The position numbers were made by a program, and so were the translations under genes. From assembly GCF_012863495.1 (NCBI RefSeq), contig NZ_JAAVJL010000001.1, positions 744,001 to 808,000 on the forward strand: DNA of 64,000 nt, given 5' to 3'. The DNA comes from Pseudanabaena yagii GIHE-NHR1. Lineage in GTDB: Bacteria; Cyanobacteriota; Cyanobacteriia; Pseudanabaenales; Pseudanabaenaceae. Position 1 is the stretch's first letter, and each line of letters starts with the position of its first letter. The notes under the pieces are model-generated. The model made no database searches. It saw only the letters and a program-made list of their open reading frames with translations, and was not told where the DNA came from. This document shows positions 28,252-37,637 of this stretch, one piece after another.

Positions 28252-29241
28252 AATTGCGAAGAAGATTGCTAGACTAAGCCATATCAAGAAACAAGTCTTT
28301 GTTAAGTTGAGAGCCTGTTGAATTTTAGGCGGCGCGATCGCCTCAATTGCTTCGCCTAACAAGGGCTTATATTTGACAATACCGCGATAGCGATTTTCAC
28401 CACCCAATTGCACTTGCAAAATGGCAGCATATACACATTCGCTCCAGCCAGAATTGGGACTAGGATCTTGATGGGCATCGCGTTGGCAAACTTTCCAGAC
28501 AGCATAAGGTTTTCCTGAAACTAGGGCTAAGGTAATTACTGTTAACCGACAGGGTATCCAAGTCAACACATCATCGGTTTTGGCGCTAAACCACCCCAAA
28601 TCACTATAGGGAAATTCGCGATAGCCCACCATCGAGTCAAGGGTGCTAGATGCTTTGTAAGCGATCGCAAGGGCAACACCACCATAGGGAAACAAGAAGG
28701 AACCAATCAAGGCATAAAACAAGGGTGATGTCACGGCATCGATCGCATTTTCAGTGACCGTTTCCAGCACTGCTCGTAAAATCTCCAATTCTGACAAGTC
28801 ATTAGTATCACGCCCCACATAGCGACTGAGTTCTTGGCGAGCTTGCTCAAGATTTCCTGTTTGTAATATTTTTAAAACGGATTCTGCGGCATCTCGGAGA
28901 CTGCGCTCCGCAAAACATGAGGCTAATAAAATACTAGATAGGGCGATCGCTAATAATGGGTGAATTTGGGAAGCAATGATGAGCATCAGCCAAGTTACTG
29001 CCCCACTTCCTAAAACCATACTGACACCTAAGACAACTCCTGCAATTCTCATAATCAATGGTGAAAATCGAGGAATCCGCTTATTAGTAGCAGTATCTTG
29101 AATGATTACCAAATTAGTGAATTGGGCAATCATCCAACCCATAACCTGTACGGGATGTAACCAATTAACAGGATCACCAATTAAGCGATCGAGAATCGCC
29201 GCAAAAATTAAAATCAGAAAATTAGGAGATAGTTCTAGCAC
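28192..29241 (-). CDS. cobD: Adenosylcobinamide-phosphate synthase (CbiB/CobD)
   Basis: Membrane enzyme that attaches the aminopropanol arm to adenosylcobyric acid in cobamide synthesis. Signatures DRLIGDPVNWLHPVQVMGWM, VGRDTNDLSELEILRAVLET, VTENAIDAVTSPLFYALIG and KASSTLDSMVGYR; several hydrophobic helices. 349 residues, slightly longer than usual because of the C-terminal segment overlapping the FHA-TPR gene on the other strand. Divergent from cobQ across 69 bp, so the two B12 genes may share a control region. No cobalamin riboswitch was recognised there. Confidence 0.93.
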   Translation of the reverse strand: MLELSPNFLILIFAAILDRLIGDPVNWLHPVQVMGWMIAQFTNLVIIQDTATNKRIPRFSPLIMRIAGVVLGVSMVLGSGAVTWLMLIIASQIHPLLAIALSSILLASCFAERSLRDAAESVLKILQTGNLEQARQELSRYVGRDTNDLSELEILRAVLETVTENAIDAVTSPLFYALIGSFLFPYGGVALAIAYKASSTLDSMVGYREFPYSDLGWFSAKTDDVLTWIPCRLTVITLALVSGKPYAVWKVCQRDAHQDPSPNSGWSECVYAAILQVQLGGENRYRGIVKYKPLLGEAIEAIAPPKIQQALNLTKTCFLIWLSLAIFFAILFTDFSTFLSRYGLGFAIR

Positions 29242-29310
29242 TAAAAGTCAATGATAAGTTAGGGTAGACGATGCAAAGCGCTGCCTATCCTAACTTATCG
29301 TAATAATCTT

Positions 29311-30798
29311 ATGAAAGCCATCTCTGTTTTAGGAACTTCATCAAATGCTGGTAAAAGCTGGATGGTGACAGCGTTAGGGGCATGGCTGCGACGCAATGGC
29401 ATAAAAGTTGCTCCCTTTAAAGCCCAAAATATGTCGAATAATTCCTATGTAACATTGGAAGGAGGAGAAATCGGTCGCGCGCAGGCAGTTCAAGCGATCG
29501 CCTGTGGAATGCGTCCCATCGCCGAGATGAATCCAATTCTGTTAAAACCATCGGGGAATGGAACTTCGCAATTAGTTCTATTAGGAGAAGCCCGTCAACA
29601 TATCGCCGCCGTTGATTATTATCGGCATATCGAAGCTCTTTGGGAAACTGTGCGCGATACTCTCGAATTTTGGCGCGATCGCTGCGATGTTTTGTTGTTA
29701 GAAGGCGCAGGTAGTCCCGTAGAGCTAAATCTCATGCAGCGCGATCTCGTCAACTTACGACCGATTGTATATTTACAGGGAAGATGGCTATTAGTTGGCG
29801 ATATTGAAAAAGGAGGTGTATTCGCCCAGATTATTGGTACGCATCATTTGATTCCTCAGCCTGCGAAGGAATTAGGTTTAGGATTCATTGTCAATAAATT
29901 TCGGGGAGATTTGCGCCTTTTTAGCGATGCCAAGAAACACTTTCGTGAGCATATGCCACACTTCCCTTATTTGGGTGTACTTCCCTATGCCACAGACCTT
30001 CAGCCTGAGAGCGAAGATAGTCTTTGTAGTGAAGCAGAATCTAAAGGCAAAGGAGCAAAAATTGCATGGATTCGATTTCCTCATTTATCAAATTCTCAAG
30101 ACAGTCAGCCTTGGCAATTGGATTCAGGAATTGAAACTGTTTGGGTAAAAACGGTTGTAGAACTAGAGAATGCGCGGATTATTATTCTCCCTGGTAGCAA
30201 AAACACTCTGAGCGATTTGCAATGGTTGCGAACTACGGGATTAGATCGCGCAATTCTCAATGCTCACCAGCAGGGCATAACGATAGTCGGCATTTGCGGA
30301 GGCTATCAGATGTTAGGAAAATATCTAGGCGATCGCGAAGGTGTTGCTGGGACATCAGGGGAAGTAGCAGGGCTAGGGCTATTACCAATTAGTACAGAAT
30401 TTCTCGCATCAAAACAGGTACGTCAAGTCCAAGCGATCTGGAAATCAGCACAATCTATTGATCAATGGATGGCTTACGAAATCCATATGGGCGTAACGAA
30501 ATTAATTGATGGAATGGAATCTCATCAGGTACAGCCTTTGCTACGGGTGCTACAAACAGATGGCGATCGCGAATATTACGATGAAGGGATAAAAGGCGAT
30601 CGCGTTTGGGGCAGTTATTTACATGGTCTCTTTGAGTCAGCCCATGCACGTCAGGCTTTGACTCAATTAGCCAATATATCTCAACATCAACCTGCCGCTA
30701 TTTCTTGGCAAGAGCATCAACAAAATCTCTATAACAGCATGGCAGATCTACTAGAAGAACATCTAGATCTTCTCTCAATTCGTAGTTATCTAGATTAA
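29311..30798 (+). CDS. cobQ: Cobyric acid synthase
   Basis: Glutamine-dependent amidation of four side chains of adenosylcobyrinic acid a,c-diamide. N-terminal dethiobiotin-synthetase-like ATPase (VLGTSSNAGKSWMVTALGAW, KAQNMSNNSYVTLEGGEIGR) and C-terminal class I glutamine amidotransferase with nucleophile Cys in VGICGGYQMLG and the His in GSYLHGLFE. 495 residues, full length. ATG 29311. Confidence 0.97.
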   Translation: MKAISVLGTSSNAGKSWMVTALGAWLRRNGIKVAPFKAQNMSNNSYVTLEGGEIGRAQAVQAIACGMRPIAEMNPILLKPSGNGTSQLVLLGEARQHIAAVDYYRHIEALWETVRDTLEFWRDRCDVLLLEGAGSPVELNLMQRDLVNLRPIVYLQGRWLLVGDIEKGGVFAQIIGTHHLIPQPAKELGLGFIVNKFRGDLRLFSDAKKHFREHMPHFPYLGVLPYATDLQPESEDSLCSEAESKGKGAKIAWIRFPHLSNSQDSQPWQLDSGIETVWVKTVVELENARIIILPGSKNTLSDLQWLRTTGLDRAILNAHQQGITIVGICGGYQMLGKYLGDREGVAGTSGEVAGLGLLPISTEFLASKQVRQVQAIWKSAQSIDQWMAYEIHMGVTKLIDGMESHQVQPLLRVLQTDGDREYYDEGIKGDRVWGSYLHGLFESAHARQALTQLANISQHQPAAISWQEHQQNLYNSMADLLEEHLDLLSIRSYLD

Positions 30799-30827
30799 AT
30801 AGGAGCGACATTTTTTGTCGCTCCTAT
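30799..30827. terminator. Terminator between cobQ and the small acidic protein gene
   Basis: 12-bp stem ATAGGAGCGACA / TGTCGCTCCTAT around a T5 loop, between convergent genes. Confidence 0.75.
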
Positions 30828-30834
30828 CTAGACA

Positions 30835-31095
30835 TTAAGATTGGGGCTTGCCACCAATATCGCCATCGCCATCAATATCACGACCAGTAGCAGTTTCTAA
30901 AGCATCAATGGCTTTACCAGTGGAATCTTTAGCGATCGCACCAACATCTGTATTTAAGACATCAGTGACTTTTTTGACATTTTCTTCACCAACAACTTTC
31001 TCAACTTGATCCTTCAGCCCTTCAGATAGTTCACTAGCCTTCTGTTGTAAACCACTAACGAATCCACCAAGACCTGAATTTTGCTCTGCACTCAT
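30835..31095 (-). CDS. Small acidic protein of unknown function (86 aa)
   Basis: Mostly one amphipathic helical region (GLQQKASELSEGLKDQVEKV ... VLNTDVGAIAKDSTGKAIDA) followed by TGRDIDGDGDIGG, which has the DxDxDG spacing of an EF-hand or dockerin calcium loop. No signal peptide. Not recognised; it resembles small stress-type helical proteins. Start ATG 31095 is the only one. Confidence 0.6.
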   Translation of the reverse strand: MSAEQNSGLGGFVSGLQQKASELSEGLKDQVEKVVGEENVKKVTDVLNTDVGAIAKDSTGKAIDALETATGRDIDGDGDIGGKPQS

Positions 31096-31482
31096 GTTGA
31101 TTGACTCTGTAGAGAGTTTTGATTAGATTACTCTTGAATTATAATCAGTTAATTTCTAAAAACATGTTTCTCTCAATACTCTGTAAGACGATCTCCCATA
31201 ATTTAGATATATAGTTGTTTTAAATAATTTACAGAGGGGCTTCGACTCCGCTCAGCCATCGGTGTAAGCTAGCTGAGCGAAGTCGAAGCTGTAGTTCTTA
31301 TTTGAATTATCCATAGCAATGAAAGCCTTGCTTAGGACATAAACCCCAAAGATGACTAGCAGATCTTCGCGCCGCCATTCATCTTTTGGGTTTTGAATAG
31401 CTTGTGAAAGTACACCCCCTTCGGGGGGCACTTCCACAAACCACAAAAATCTACAAAAGCACCCATAAGAGTACTTTTCTCT
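31096..31482. other. Intergenic stretch with repeats, no gene
   Basis: Contains the GCTTCGACTCCGCTCAGC repeat with its inverted copy (31240-31290) and a hairpin GTACACCCCC-TTC-GGGGGGCAC-like at about 31412-31433. Short frames here overlap the repeats and are rejected. Confidence 0.5.
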
Positions 31483-32418
31483 TTAATCTTTGAAACTATT
31501 AGAAGCGAGGTCGAGGGTGACTTGGCGCATTTGCAAATAATCCATTGGATCGACGGCATTTTTACCATCGGGCTGCACTTCAAAGTGTAGATGGGGACCA
31601 GTACTGCGTCCCGTTGTGCCAACCTCAGCGATCGCTTGTCCCTTATTTACAACCTGTCCCTTAGATACATAAACCCTATTGGTATGAGCATATAGCGTCA
31701 CCGACCCGTCACTATGGCGTAGTTCGACAATATTGCCATAACCACCATCTGTCCAACCTGCATCAGTCACCATACCATCAGCCGCCGCAAAAATTGGCGT
31801 GCCAGTGGGAGCAGCAAAGTCTACGCCTTTATGTAATCTTCTCTCGCCTGTGACAGGATGTACTCGCCAACCAAAACCTGAACTAATGACTGCGCCCGTG
31901 ATCGGTAAAGTAAAGTTAGAAACACTATTCAAATCGATCGCTGCAATATTTTGAGGCAACTGCATTGACCATTTCCCCGGTTGCCGAGACTTGAGCTTTA
32001 ATTGCTGTGGGTTAATCGTGACATCAGGGGAAAATTCGACCACCATTCTGGTGGTATTGGCATCCACCTGTCCTACACGCACAGCCTGTACTCCCCGACC
32101 GACCCTGCGGCGTACCGTTGGACCTTGATAGACAATCCCTGGTAAATCAATCACGATTCTGGTGGGGTTACTGATTACTGAACCCTTTGGCTCAATGTCA
32201 TTTTTGAGGGAAAACTCAATCTTGCTATCGGTCAAATCGTAGACAAAGGTTTCGAGACGATTAGCATGAGCGATAGGTGCAGCGATCACTAAACTGCTAG
32301 CCAAACCACCAAGGGTTAATAACATGAGATGCATATTCACAGCTCTAGCTTTACCATTTGGCAGAGAACTAGGCGATCGATGAAAAATGTAGAGGGAGCG
32401 AGAAATAAAATTTTGCAT
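31483..32418 (-). CDS. Secreted AMIN-domain M23 metallopeptidase
   Basis: 311 residues: a long N-region then a signal peptide (about 30-52, ending AHA), an AMIN domain (about 55-150) typical of periplasmic peptidoglycan amidases, and an M23/LytM endopeptidase domain (about 175-290). Zinc ligands are intact: His196 and Asp200 in RLHKGVDFAA, and HLHFEV later. It probably cuts peptide cross-links in peptidoglycan or activates an amidase. Alternative start at Met29 would give a more usual signal peptide. Confidence 0.92.
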   Translation of the reverse strand: MQNFISRSLYIFHRSPSSLPNGKARAVNMHLMLLTLGGLASSLVIAAPIAHANRLETFVYDLTDSKIEFSLKNDIEPKGSVISNPTRIVIDLPGIVYQGPTVRRRVGRGVQAVRVGQVDANTTRMVVEFSPDVTINPQQLKLKSRQPGKWSMQLPQNIAAIDLNSVSNFTLPITGAVISSGFGWRVHPVTGERRLHKGVDFAAPTGTPIFAAADGMVTDAGWTDGGYGNIVELRHSDGSVTLYAHTNRVYVSKGQVVNKGQAIAEVGTTGRSTGPHLHFEVQPDGKNAVDPMDYLQMRQVTLDLASNSFKD

Positions 32419-32937
32419 TGGAACGTTGCGCTATAGGAGGGTTAAGGGCAAGCTACAAGCAGTACAAAAATGCACAAAAGGTGTTGCAGGATTAGAAAAG
32501 TTTTGGCTAAGCCGACTTTCCTAATTTCTAAATTACTTGTAGAAGACTAGGAATAAATACTCTGGGAATTTGCGTAACGAGAACGAGGGAGATTCTACAT
32601 CAATTTCGAGAAAATATGACAACTCGCGATCATGAACCAGACAAAAAATTATTTTTTCTTGCAAGAAATTATTAGGAAAAACAAGCTTTTGCAAGGACAA
32701 AGGTGGGAGAGCGATCGCAAATCTACACCTTCTTTACTTCCTAAATGACAGTACTTCACACCGTCACCTAAATCACTATAAGGCGCTTATTAAGGGGTTA
32801 TGTCTCCGCCGAAGGCGGAGACATAACCCTGATTGGTATACGCGATAAACTTCAAAATAATGAATACCGAAGCAGTATATTTGTTGCAGTCTGCAAATCG
32901 ATGCTTCTTACCAAGCCGCTAAATAACCGCTAAATTT
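32419..32937. other. Divergent intergenic region upstream of pyrF-pyrE
   Basis: 519 bp, AT-rich. A 16-bp perfect hairpin at 32795-32810/32814-32829 (loop GAA, core CTCCGCC-GGCGGAG). No RNA gene or ORF with support. Confidence 0.5.
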
Positions 32938-34482
32938 ATGAGCTTTGCCTCGAAACTCAGGGCAGCGATCGCCACTAATCAAAGTATTTTGTGTTTGGGG
33001 CTAGATCCCAATCCTGAAGTGATGCCTGCTAAATATAAGGCGCAGTATGATGCTGAGTCGGCAACCCATCACGACCATGCCGTTGCTTATCTCTGGGAAT
33101 GGATGAATTTCATAATTCAGTCCACTGCCGATCTAGTCTGTGCCTATAAGCCCACGTTGGGATTTTATACAGCCTTGGGTTCCGCAGGCTTAGAGCTATT
33201 AGCCAAGACACTCGCTGCCATTCCTCCTGAAATACCGATTATTCTCGATGCTAAGCACGCTGACATCAATAGCAGCACAGTGATGGCAAAGACAGCCTTT
33301 GAGCAATGGGGGGTGGATGCAATCACTTTAAGCCCCTATGGTGGGCAAGATTTAGCGGCACGTTTTTTGATGTATCCCGATAGAGCAATATTTGTCAGTT
33401 GCTATTCCTCAAACACCACTGCTCAAGATTTTCAGGAATACCCCAACCGAGATCAGCCTTTATATCTAAATGTGGTGCAAAACTGTCAAGCTTGGGCAGG
33501 GATGGAGACTTTAGCCCTAGAAGTGGGGGCAGCAAATATCGAGGCTTTAGCAAAAGTGAGATCGCTTGCGCCTGAAAGATTAATTCTCGCCCGTAGTATT
33601 TGGGCAAATAGTCAGGGTAACAGTCAGGAAAATCAATACAAGATTGATAACTTAGCGGCAATTCTCAATGCGGGGCTAGATGCTAATGGTGATGGCTTAA
33701 TTTTGCCAGTCAATCAGGATGCGCTAGCCATCGGCGAACCTGCTCAATTTGTGCGATCGCTAAGGGATGAGGTCAATCAAGCGATCGCCTTAACTGCTCA
33801 TCAACGACCTAGCTGTGAGCTATGGGTTCCGAATGTATGTTTACTGGATCGCCAAGGGCATCCCGACTCAAATTCACATACAAATTTAATTTTGCAACTG
33901 TTCGACATTGGTTGCATTACTTTTGAAGAAACCGTGCAAGCCTCTGGTCAAGTTTTCCCCTATTACATCGATTTACGCAAGATTATCTCCAATCCACAGG
34001 TGTTTGATGCGGTGATTGGTACTTATGCTGAGATCTTGCAAAATTTACAATTTGACCGCATTGCAGGGATTCCCTATGGTTCTCTGCCAACAGCCTCAGG
34101 GCTTGCCTTACGGCTCAATTTTCCGCTGATTTTTCCACGCAAGGAGGTCAAGGCATACGGCGCGAGACGCTTGATCGAGGGTAACTATGAGGCAGGTGAA
34201 ACCATTGTGGTCGTCGATGATATTTTGATTTCTGGCAAAAGTGCAATCGAGGGGGCACAAAAAATCGAAAGCTGTGGTCTAAAGGTACGCGATATTGTTG
34301 TATTTATTGATCATGAGGCAGGAGTACGCGATCGCATTCAACAAAGTGGCTATTCACCCCATGCGGTGTTAAAAATCTCGGAAATAAATGAGACACTGTA
34401 CCAATCAGGGCGTATAAATGAGAAACAATTTCTTGCGTTGTCCCATTCTTCTAGCGATTTACACTCAAACCCGAACCAATAA
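32938..34482 (+). CDS. pyrF-pyrE: Bifunctional orotidine-5'-phosphate decarboxylase / orotate phosphoribosyltransferase
   Basis: Last two steps of UMP synthesis on one 514-residue chain, decarboxylase first. Residues 1-280 are a type 2 PyrF with the catalytic Asp-Lys-Asp in ILDAKHADINSS and CLGLDPNPE near the start. Residues 300-500 are PyrE with the PRPP loop TIVVVDDILISGKS. The order is opposite to eukaryotic UMP synthase; I recall this fusion from cyanobacterial annotations. ATG 32938. Confidence 0.92.
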   Translation: MSFASKLRAAIATNQSILCLGLDPNPEVMPAKYKAQYDAESATHHDHAVAYLWEWMNFIIQSTADLVCAYKPTLGFYTALGSAGLELLAKTLAAIPPEIPIILDAKHADINSSTVMAKTAFEQWGVDAITLSPYGGQDLAARFLMYPDRAIFVSCYSSNTTAQDFQEYPNRDQPLYLNVVQNCQAWAGMETLALEVGAANIEALAKVRSLAPERLILARSIWANSQGNSQENQYKIDNLAAILNAGLDANGDGLILPVNQDALAIGEPAQFVRSLRDEVNQAIALTAHQRPSCELWVPNVCLLDRQGHPDSNSHTNLILQLFDIGCITFEETVQASGQVFPYYIDLRKIISNPQVFDAVIGTYAEILQNLQFDRIAGIPYGSLPTASGLALRLNFPLIFPRKEVKAYGARRLIEGNYEAGETIVVVDDILISGKSAIEGAQKIESCGLKVRDIVVFIDHEAGVRDRIQQSGYSPHAVLKISEINETLYQSGRINEKQFLALSHSSSDLHSNPNQ

Positions 34483-34526
34483 ATTTTTTGAAAGTGTTGC
34501 TTAGCAACACTTTCAAAAAATTTATT
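34478..34526 (+). terminator. Hairpin after pyrF-pyrE
   Basis: 23-bp perfect stem 34478-34500/34504-34526, loop TTA, starting inside the stop codon region. Confidence 0.75.
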
Positions 34527-34640
34527 GTGGTTCATTTGATCGGAAATTGCTATCAAACATCATCAGGGTTGCCAATTGGGCTAGTCCCAATTTCATCAAC
34601 TAAATCTCATCATTATCAGGTTATTGACTTAGAGTTACGC

Positions 34641-35516
34641 ATGTTCAAACGAATTGCTCTGTTCCTCGTTTCTGCCACAGTTACAGCGATCGCACCGATC
34701 GCTAATCCTATACTTGCGGCCCAATCATCGAAGCCAGCCCCACCTGAGCTAGCAAATATCGTGTATGCACTGGATAAAGCTGCCAGTAGTCAAGACATTG
34801 AAGCGGTGATGAAATACTATGCCCCAACTTTTAATCATGCTGATGGGCTAAACCGCGATCGCTATAAGCAGGTACTGCGTGAACTCTGGCAACGTTACAA
34901 GAATATTAGTTATCGCACCGAAATCTCCAAATGGGATAAGCAAGGCGACACGATTACTGCGGAAACAGTAACGATGGTGCAGGGCACAAAGGGCGTAGAG
35001 AACGATAACTTTAAGCTAGACGCAAGGTTGATTTCTACCCAAACCTATAAAAATATCAATGGGCAATTGCAAGTCACCTCACAGCAAGTTCTCTCAGAGC
35101 AATCTTCGCTGAGTACAGGTGAAGCACCGCCAATGGTAAAACTGAAGGTTCCTGAACTGATTGGTGTCGGTCGTCAGTATGTCCTTGATGCGATCGTCAC
35201 TGAGCCACTTGGCACAAATCTGTTATTAGGTGCAGCGATCGAGGAACCCGTCGAAGCTAAAAATTATCTTAATGACAACACGATCAATCTCAAGCCTTTG
35301 CGAGCTGGTGGTTTATTTAAGATCGGACAGGCTCCTTTTACATCAGGCGATCGCTGGATTTCTGTAGTTCTAGTCCGTGAGTCAGGAATCACAATCACTA
35401 GTCAAAGACTCAGAGTCAGCAAGGATTTTACAGGCAATCAATACACCCCTCTGCCTGAGCCAGACGTAACCCCCAGCCGTGTTCGTCCTCGTCCCAATAG
35501 CGAACAAACATTGTAG
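34641..35516 (+). CDS. Secreted NTF2/SnoaL-like protein of unknown function
   Basis: About 291 residues. ATG 34641 begins a clean signal peptide (MFKRIALFLVSATVTAIAPI ... LAA). Residues about 35-150 (IVYALDKAASSQDIEAVMKY, then FNHADGLNRDRYKQVLRELW) look like an NTF2-like fold. The second half is beta-rich and Pro-rich at the end. The frame is open further upstream to 34488, but that stretch is the terminator hairpin of the previous gene. Function unknown. Confidence 0.75.
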   Translation: MFKRIALFLVSATVTAIAPIANPILAAQSSKPAPPELANIVYALDKAASSQDIEAVMKYYAPTFNHADGLNRDRYKQVLRELWQRYKNISYRTEISKWDKQGDTITAETVTMVQGTKGVENDNFKLDARLISTQTYKNINGQLQVTSQQVLSEQSSLSTGEAPPMVKLKVPELIGVGRQYVLDAIVTEPLGTNLLLGAAIEEPVEAKNYLNDNTINLKPLRAGGLFKIGQAPFTSGDRWISVVLVRESGITITSQRLRVSKDFTGNQYTPLPEPDVTPSRVRPRPNSEQTL

Positions 35517-35555
35517 AGAAACAAAAAGCTCCTTTAGGGGCTTTTTGTTTCTCTA
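35514..35555. terminator. Bidirectional terminator, 19-bp stem
   Basis: TAGAGAAACAAAAAGC... stem 35514-35532/35537-35555 with one G-T pair and a TTTA loop, between convergent genes; U-rich 3' arm. Confidence 0.85.
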
Positions 35556-36173
35556 TGAAAATTGTTCAGTAATACTTGGCAAATTTACCCCTTCCAAATT
35601 TGCATTGTTTAAACCTGTTCCCTCTAATATTGCTTCAGTTAGATCGCTTTTCCGCAAATTTGCATTGTTCAGATTAGCTTCCGTCAAATTCGCTTTTTTG
35701 AGATTGGTATAACTTAGATTGCAAGAAAAACAATTTGCCCCCGTTAAGTCTGTCTCTTGCATATCAGCAAATTCCAAATGAGCATTACTTAAATTCGCAC
35801 CCCGTAAATTCGCATTTTTGAGAATCGCTCCCCTAAGAATCGCACCACTTAAATCTGCTCCCCCTAGATTTACGCCCCTTAAATTCGCATTACTCAAATC
35901 AGCATTACTAAGATTGCTAAAACTCAGACTCGATCGCTCTAAATTTGCCCCCCGCAAATCGGCTCCACTTAAATCAGTAAGGTCAAGGTCAGCATCTCGC
36001 AGATCAGAACTTGTTAAATTAATAGCTGGGAGTTTGCAGCAAGATAGCTTCAGTCCTGAAAAGTTTTCGGAATCAAAATCCTTACGCCCCAGTTCATACA
36101 TCTTCTTTAATGCGATTCCCCTCGCGAAGGCATTACTGATGGGAGAGTGAATTTTTGGGTTAGTGGACATCAT
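35553..36173 (-). CDS. Pentapeptide-repeat protein
   Basis: 206 residues. After about 40 N-terminal residues (a GRKDFDSENFSGLKLSCCKL lead-in) the chain is nearly all A(N/D)L(R/S)x repeats, for example LRGANLERSSLSFSNLSNAD, ending in a short cap. No signal peptide. A second member of the family found at 2102 and 60414. The plus-strand frame at 35818-36150 is its antisense mirror. Confidence 0.92.
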   Translation of the reverse strand: MMSTNPKIHSPISNAFARGIALKKMYELGRKDFDSENFSGLKLSCCKLPAINLTSSDLRDADLDLTDLSGADLRGANLERSSLSFSNLSNADLSNANLRGVNLGGADLSGAILRGAILKNANLRGANLSNAHLEFADMQETDLTGANCFSCNLSYTNLKKANLTEANLNNANLRKSDLTEAILEGTGLNNANLEGVNLPSITEQFS

Positions 36174-36416
36174 TGCAATCGCTCTCTAGCTGGACTTCTA
36201 GCGTTTTTAGCTATTGAATTTAATATAAGGCGATCGCTCTAAATATCGCTTCACCCTAATGGATTGCTTGAATAGTGAGCATTGTGGGAATAGAAGCTTC
36301 TTAGGAGTGAATGCAGAGAAAGCTCACAGATTATTTAGAATCAAGGTAGAATGGAGAGAAATAAGTGACAAAAAATCTACTTATCGTATCCTCTTTAATC
36401 TGCACTGGAGAAAATC
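36174..36416. other. Intergenic stretch upstream of the Lys-rich peptide gene
   Basis: A frame opens at 36259 but runs out of frame over the better-supported peptide gene at 36417. No other signal. Confidence 0.4.
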
Positions 36417-36512
36417 ATGGCAAAAGAACAAAAGGGCAATAAAGAGGCAAAGAAGCCTAAAAAAGATCCTTCCGAAAAAAAAGAAAAGAAAGATCCTAAT
36501 AGATACAACTAA
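36417..36512 (+). CDS. Lysine-rich 31-residue peptide
   Basis: ATG 36417 preceded by TGGAGAAAATC, a good ribosome site. Product MAKEQKGNKEAKKPKKDPSE followed by KKEKKDPNRYN: about 40% lysine, no hydrophobic core, likely disordered and nucleic-acid or ribosome binding (inference). Similar MAKE-K-NKEAKK peptides are annotated in many bacteria. Compositional bias alone could mislead, hence moderate confidence. Confidence 0.55.
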   Translation: MAKEQKGNKEAKKPKKDPSEKKEKKDPNRYN

Positions 36513-36530
36513 TCCTCAACAGCTATAACA

Positions 36531-36561
36531 GTTTTCATTTTGCCTAAGGCAAAATGAAAAC
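36531..36561. repeat. TTTTCATTTTGCC palindrome, copy B
   Basis: GTTTTCATTTTGCC-TAA-GGCAAAATGAAAAC, perfect 14-bp arms, followed by AAACTCTTACTGGGATCAAT as at copy A (9545 onward). Confidence 0.6.
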
Positions 36562-36657
36562 TCGAAACTCTTACTGGGATCAATTTTTGAATTTTAAATG
36601 AGCACATACTCATCTAAAACTCTCTATACAACACAAGTTCGGAATAATTTAAAACGG

Positions 36658-36728
36658 GCTTTGAGATAGGGTTAGCTACGCCAACCCTATCTCAAAGCAA
36701 AAGCCTTGCTACGCAAGGCTTTTGCTTT
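36658..36728 (+). repeat. Double-hairpin repeat element, copy 2
   Basis: Hairpins 36658-36676/36680-36698 (one mismatch) and 36694-36709/36713-36728 (perfect), both with loop TAC, again overlapping by a few bases as in copy 1 at 3912-4000. Confidence 0.75.
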
Positions 36729-36903
36729 CGGGCTTATAAAATAGAAATTTGCTAATAATTGTTGTAATGAAGCACCTCACTTAGTGAGGTGCTTCATTAT
36801 TTTGAGCTTTTGTCTAGTTATTTCTACACATTGCCAGAGTCACAAAATATGAAATTCGCTGATAATTAAGCAATTAAATAAAAAATTAAACCTTGCGATA
36901 AAA

Positions 36904-37332
36904 ATGTCTAGCCAAACCCTGCCTCAATCATCCCAAAGTGATCATAAAAATTTTGCGGAGTATGAAGCACATATCCTGCAAAGAGCCGAAATTGCTTTGC
37001 GCTGTGCACCATTTACAGTGAAATTGTTTGCGGATATGGCAACCCAAGGCGTAAATCTACGAGCGATCGCAGGTAATGAAGGACTCAAAAATCAATATCT
37101 CACTCGCGCTAGCAATTTAATCATTACCGAAAATTCTCTGCTATGGCTGATCCAAGTCGGGGTTTTACGTCGTGAAGTTGACGGGCAAGGCATCACTGAT
37201 AGTTTTCGACTCACACCAATGGGGCATTTTTTACTAGATAAGTGGCAACAGCAACCAAGATTTCCGATCGCCACTATTAGCGATCGGCTGCAAAATTTCT
37301 GGGCACAAATTCAAATCTCCAGATTTCTTTAA
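36904..37332 (+). CDS. Conserved cyanobacterial protein, possibly Npun_F0494 family
   Basis: 142 residues, cytoplasmic, no catalytic motif visible. The stretches RAEIALRCAPFTVKLFADM and LLWLIQVGVLRREVDGQGIT with DSFRLTPMGHFLLDKW match my recollection of a family found only in cyanobacteria and annotated Npun_F0494; a winged-helix fold is possible. Function unknown. ATG 36904. Confidence 0.7.
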   Translation: MSSQTLPQSSQSDHKNFAEYEAHILQRAEIALRCAPFTVKLFADMATQGVNLRAIAGNEGLKNQYLTRASNLIITENSLLWLIQVGVLRREVDGQGITDSFRLTPMGHFLLDKWQQQPRFPIATISDRLQNFWAQIQISRFL

Positions 37333-37637
37333 GTAACTCAGCAAAGTGCTGTGCGGCACAGCACTTTAGGTCTTAAAACCTAGCTATTTAAAATATTTTT
37401 TGTGTCATGGCTTCGCCATGACACAAAAAATATTTTAAGCACAAGCTTCATACAGGTGAATCTTTTTTTCTTTTTTTGGAAAAACCTGAAACAAAAAACT
37501 CACGAGATCGTCTGCATTTTAGAGGCTTGTGTACTGAAATATTGTGGCGCATTGAGTGCTTGTATAGTCTTGCGCCAACGCAGATTAGGTGAACACTAGT
37601 AAATCATGCAGTAAATTACGCTAGGGAACAAATTACG
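37333..37637. other. Intergenic stretch with a 24-bp hairpin
   Basis: Arms 37388-37411 and 37415-37438, perfect, loop TTC (tip GC-TTC-GC). A short frame at 37402-37599 crosses it and is rejected. Confidence 0.55.

Larger units (their letters stand above)
36513..36903. other. Intergenic repeat cluster
   Basis: Holds palindrome copy B, the double-hairpin copy 2 and a 15-bp hairpin 36766-36780/36784-36798 (loop TTA). Nothing coding seen. Confidence 0.55.

Noticed and set aside
29242-29310. Possible cobalamin riboswitch between cobD and cobQ
   Set aside because: Only 69 bp with a short imperfect hairpin; no B12-box could be recognised and there is no room for the aptamer.
36259-36528. 89-codon frame
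   Set aside because: Overlaps the Lys-rich peptide gene out of frame; its basic tail is a shadow of that gene and it has no ribosome site.
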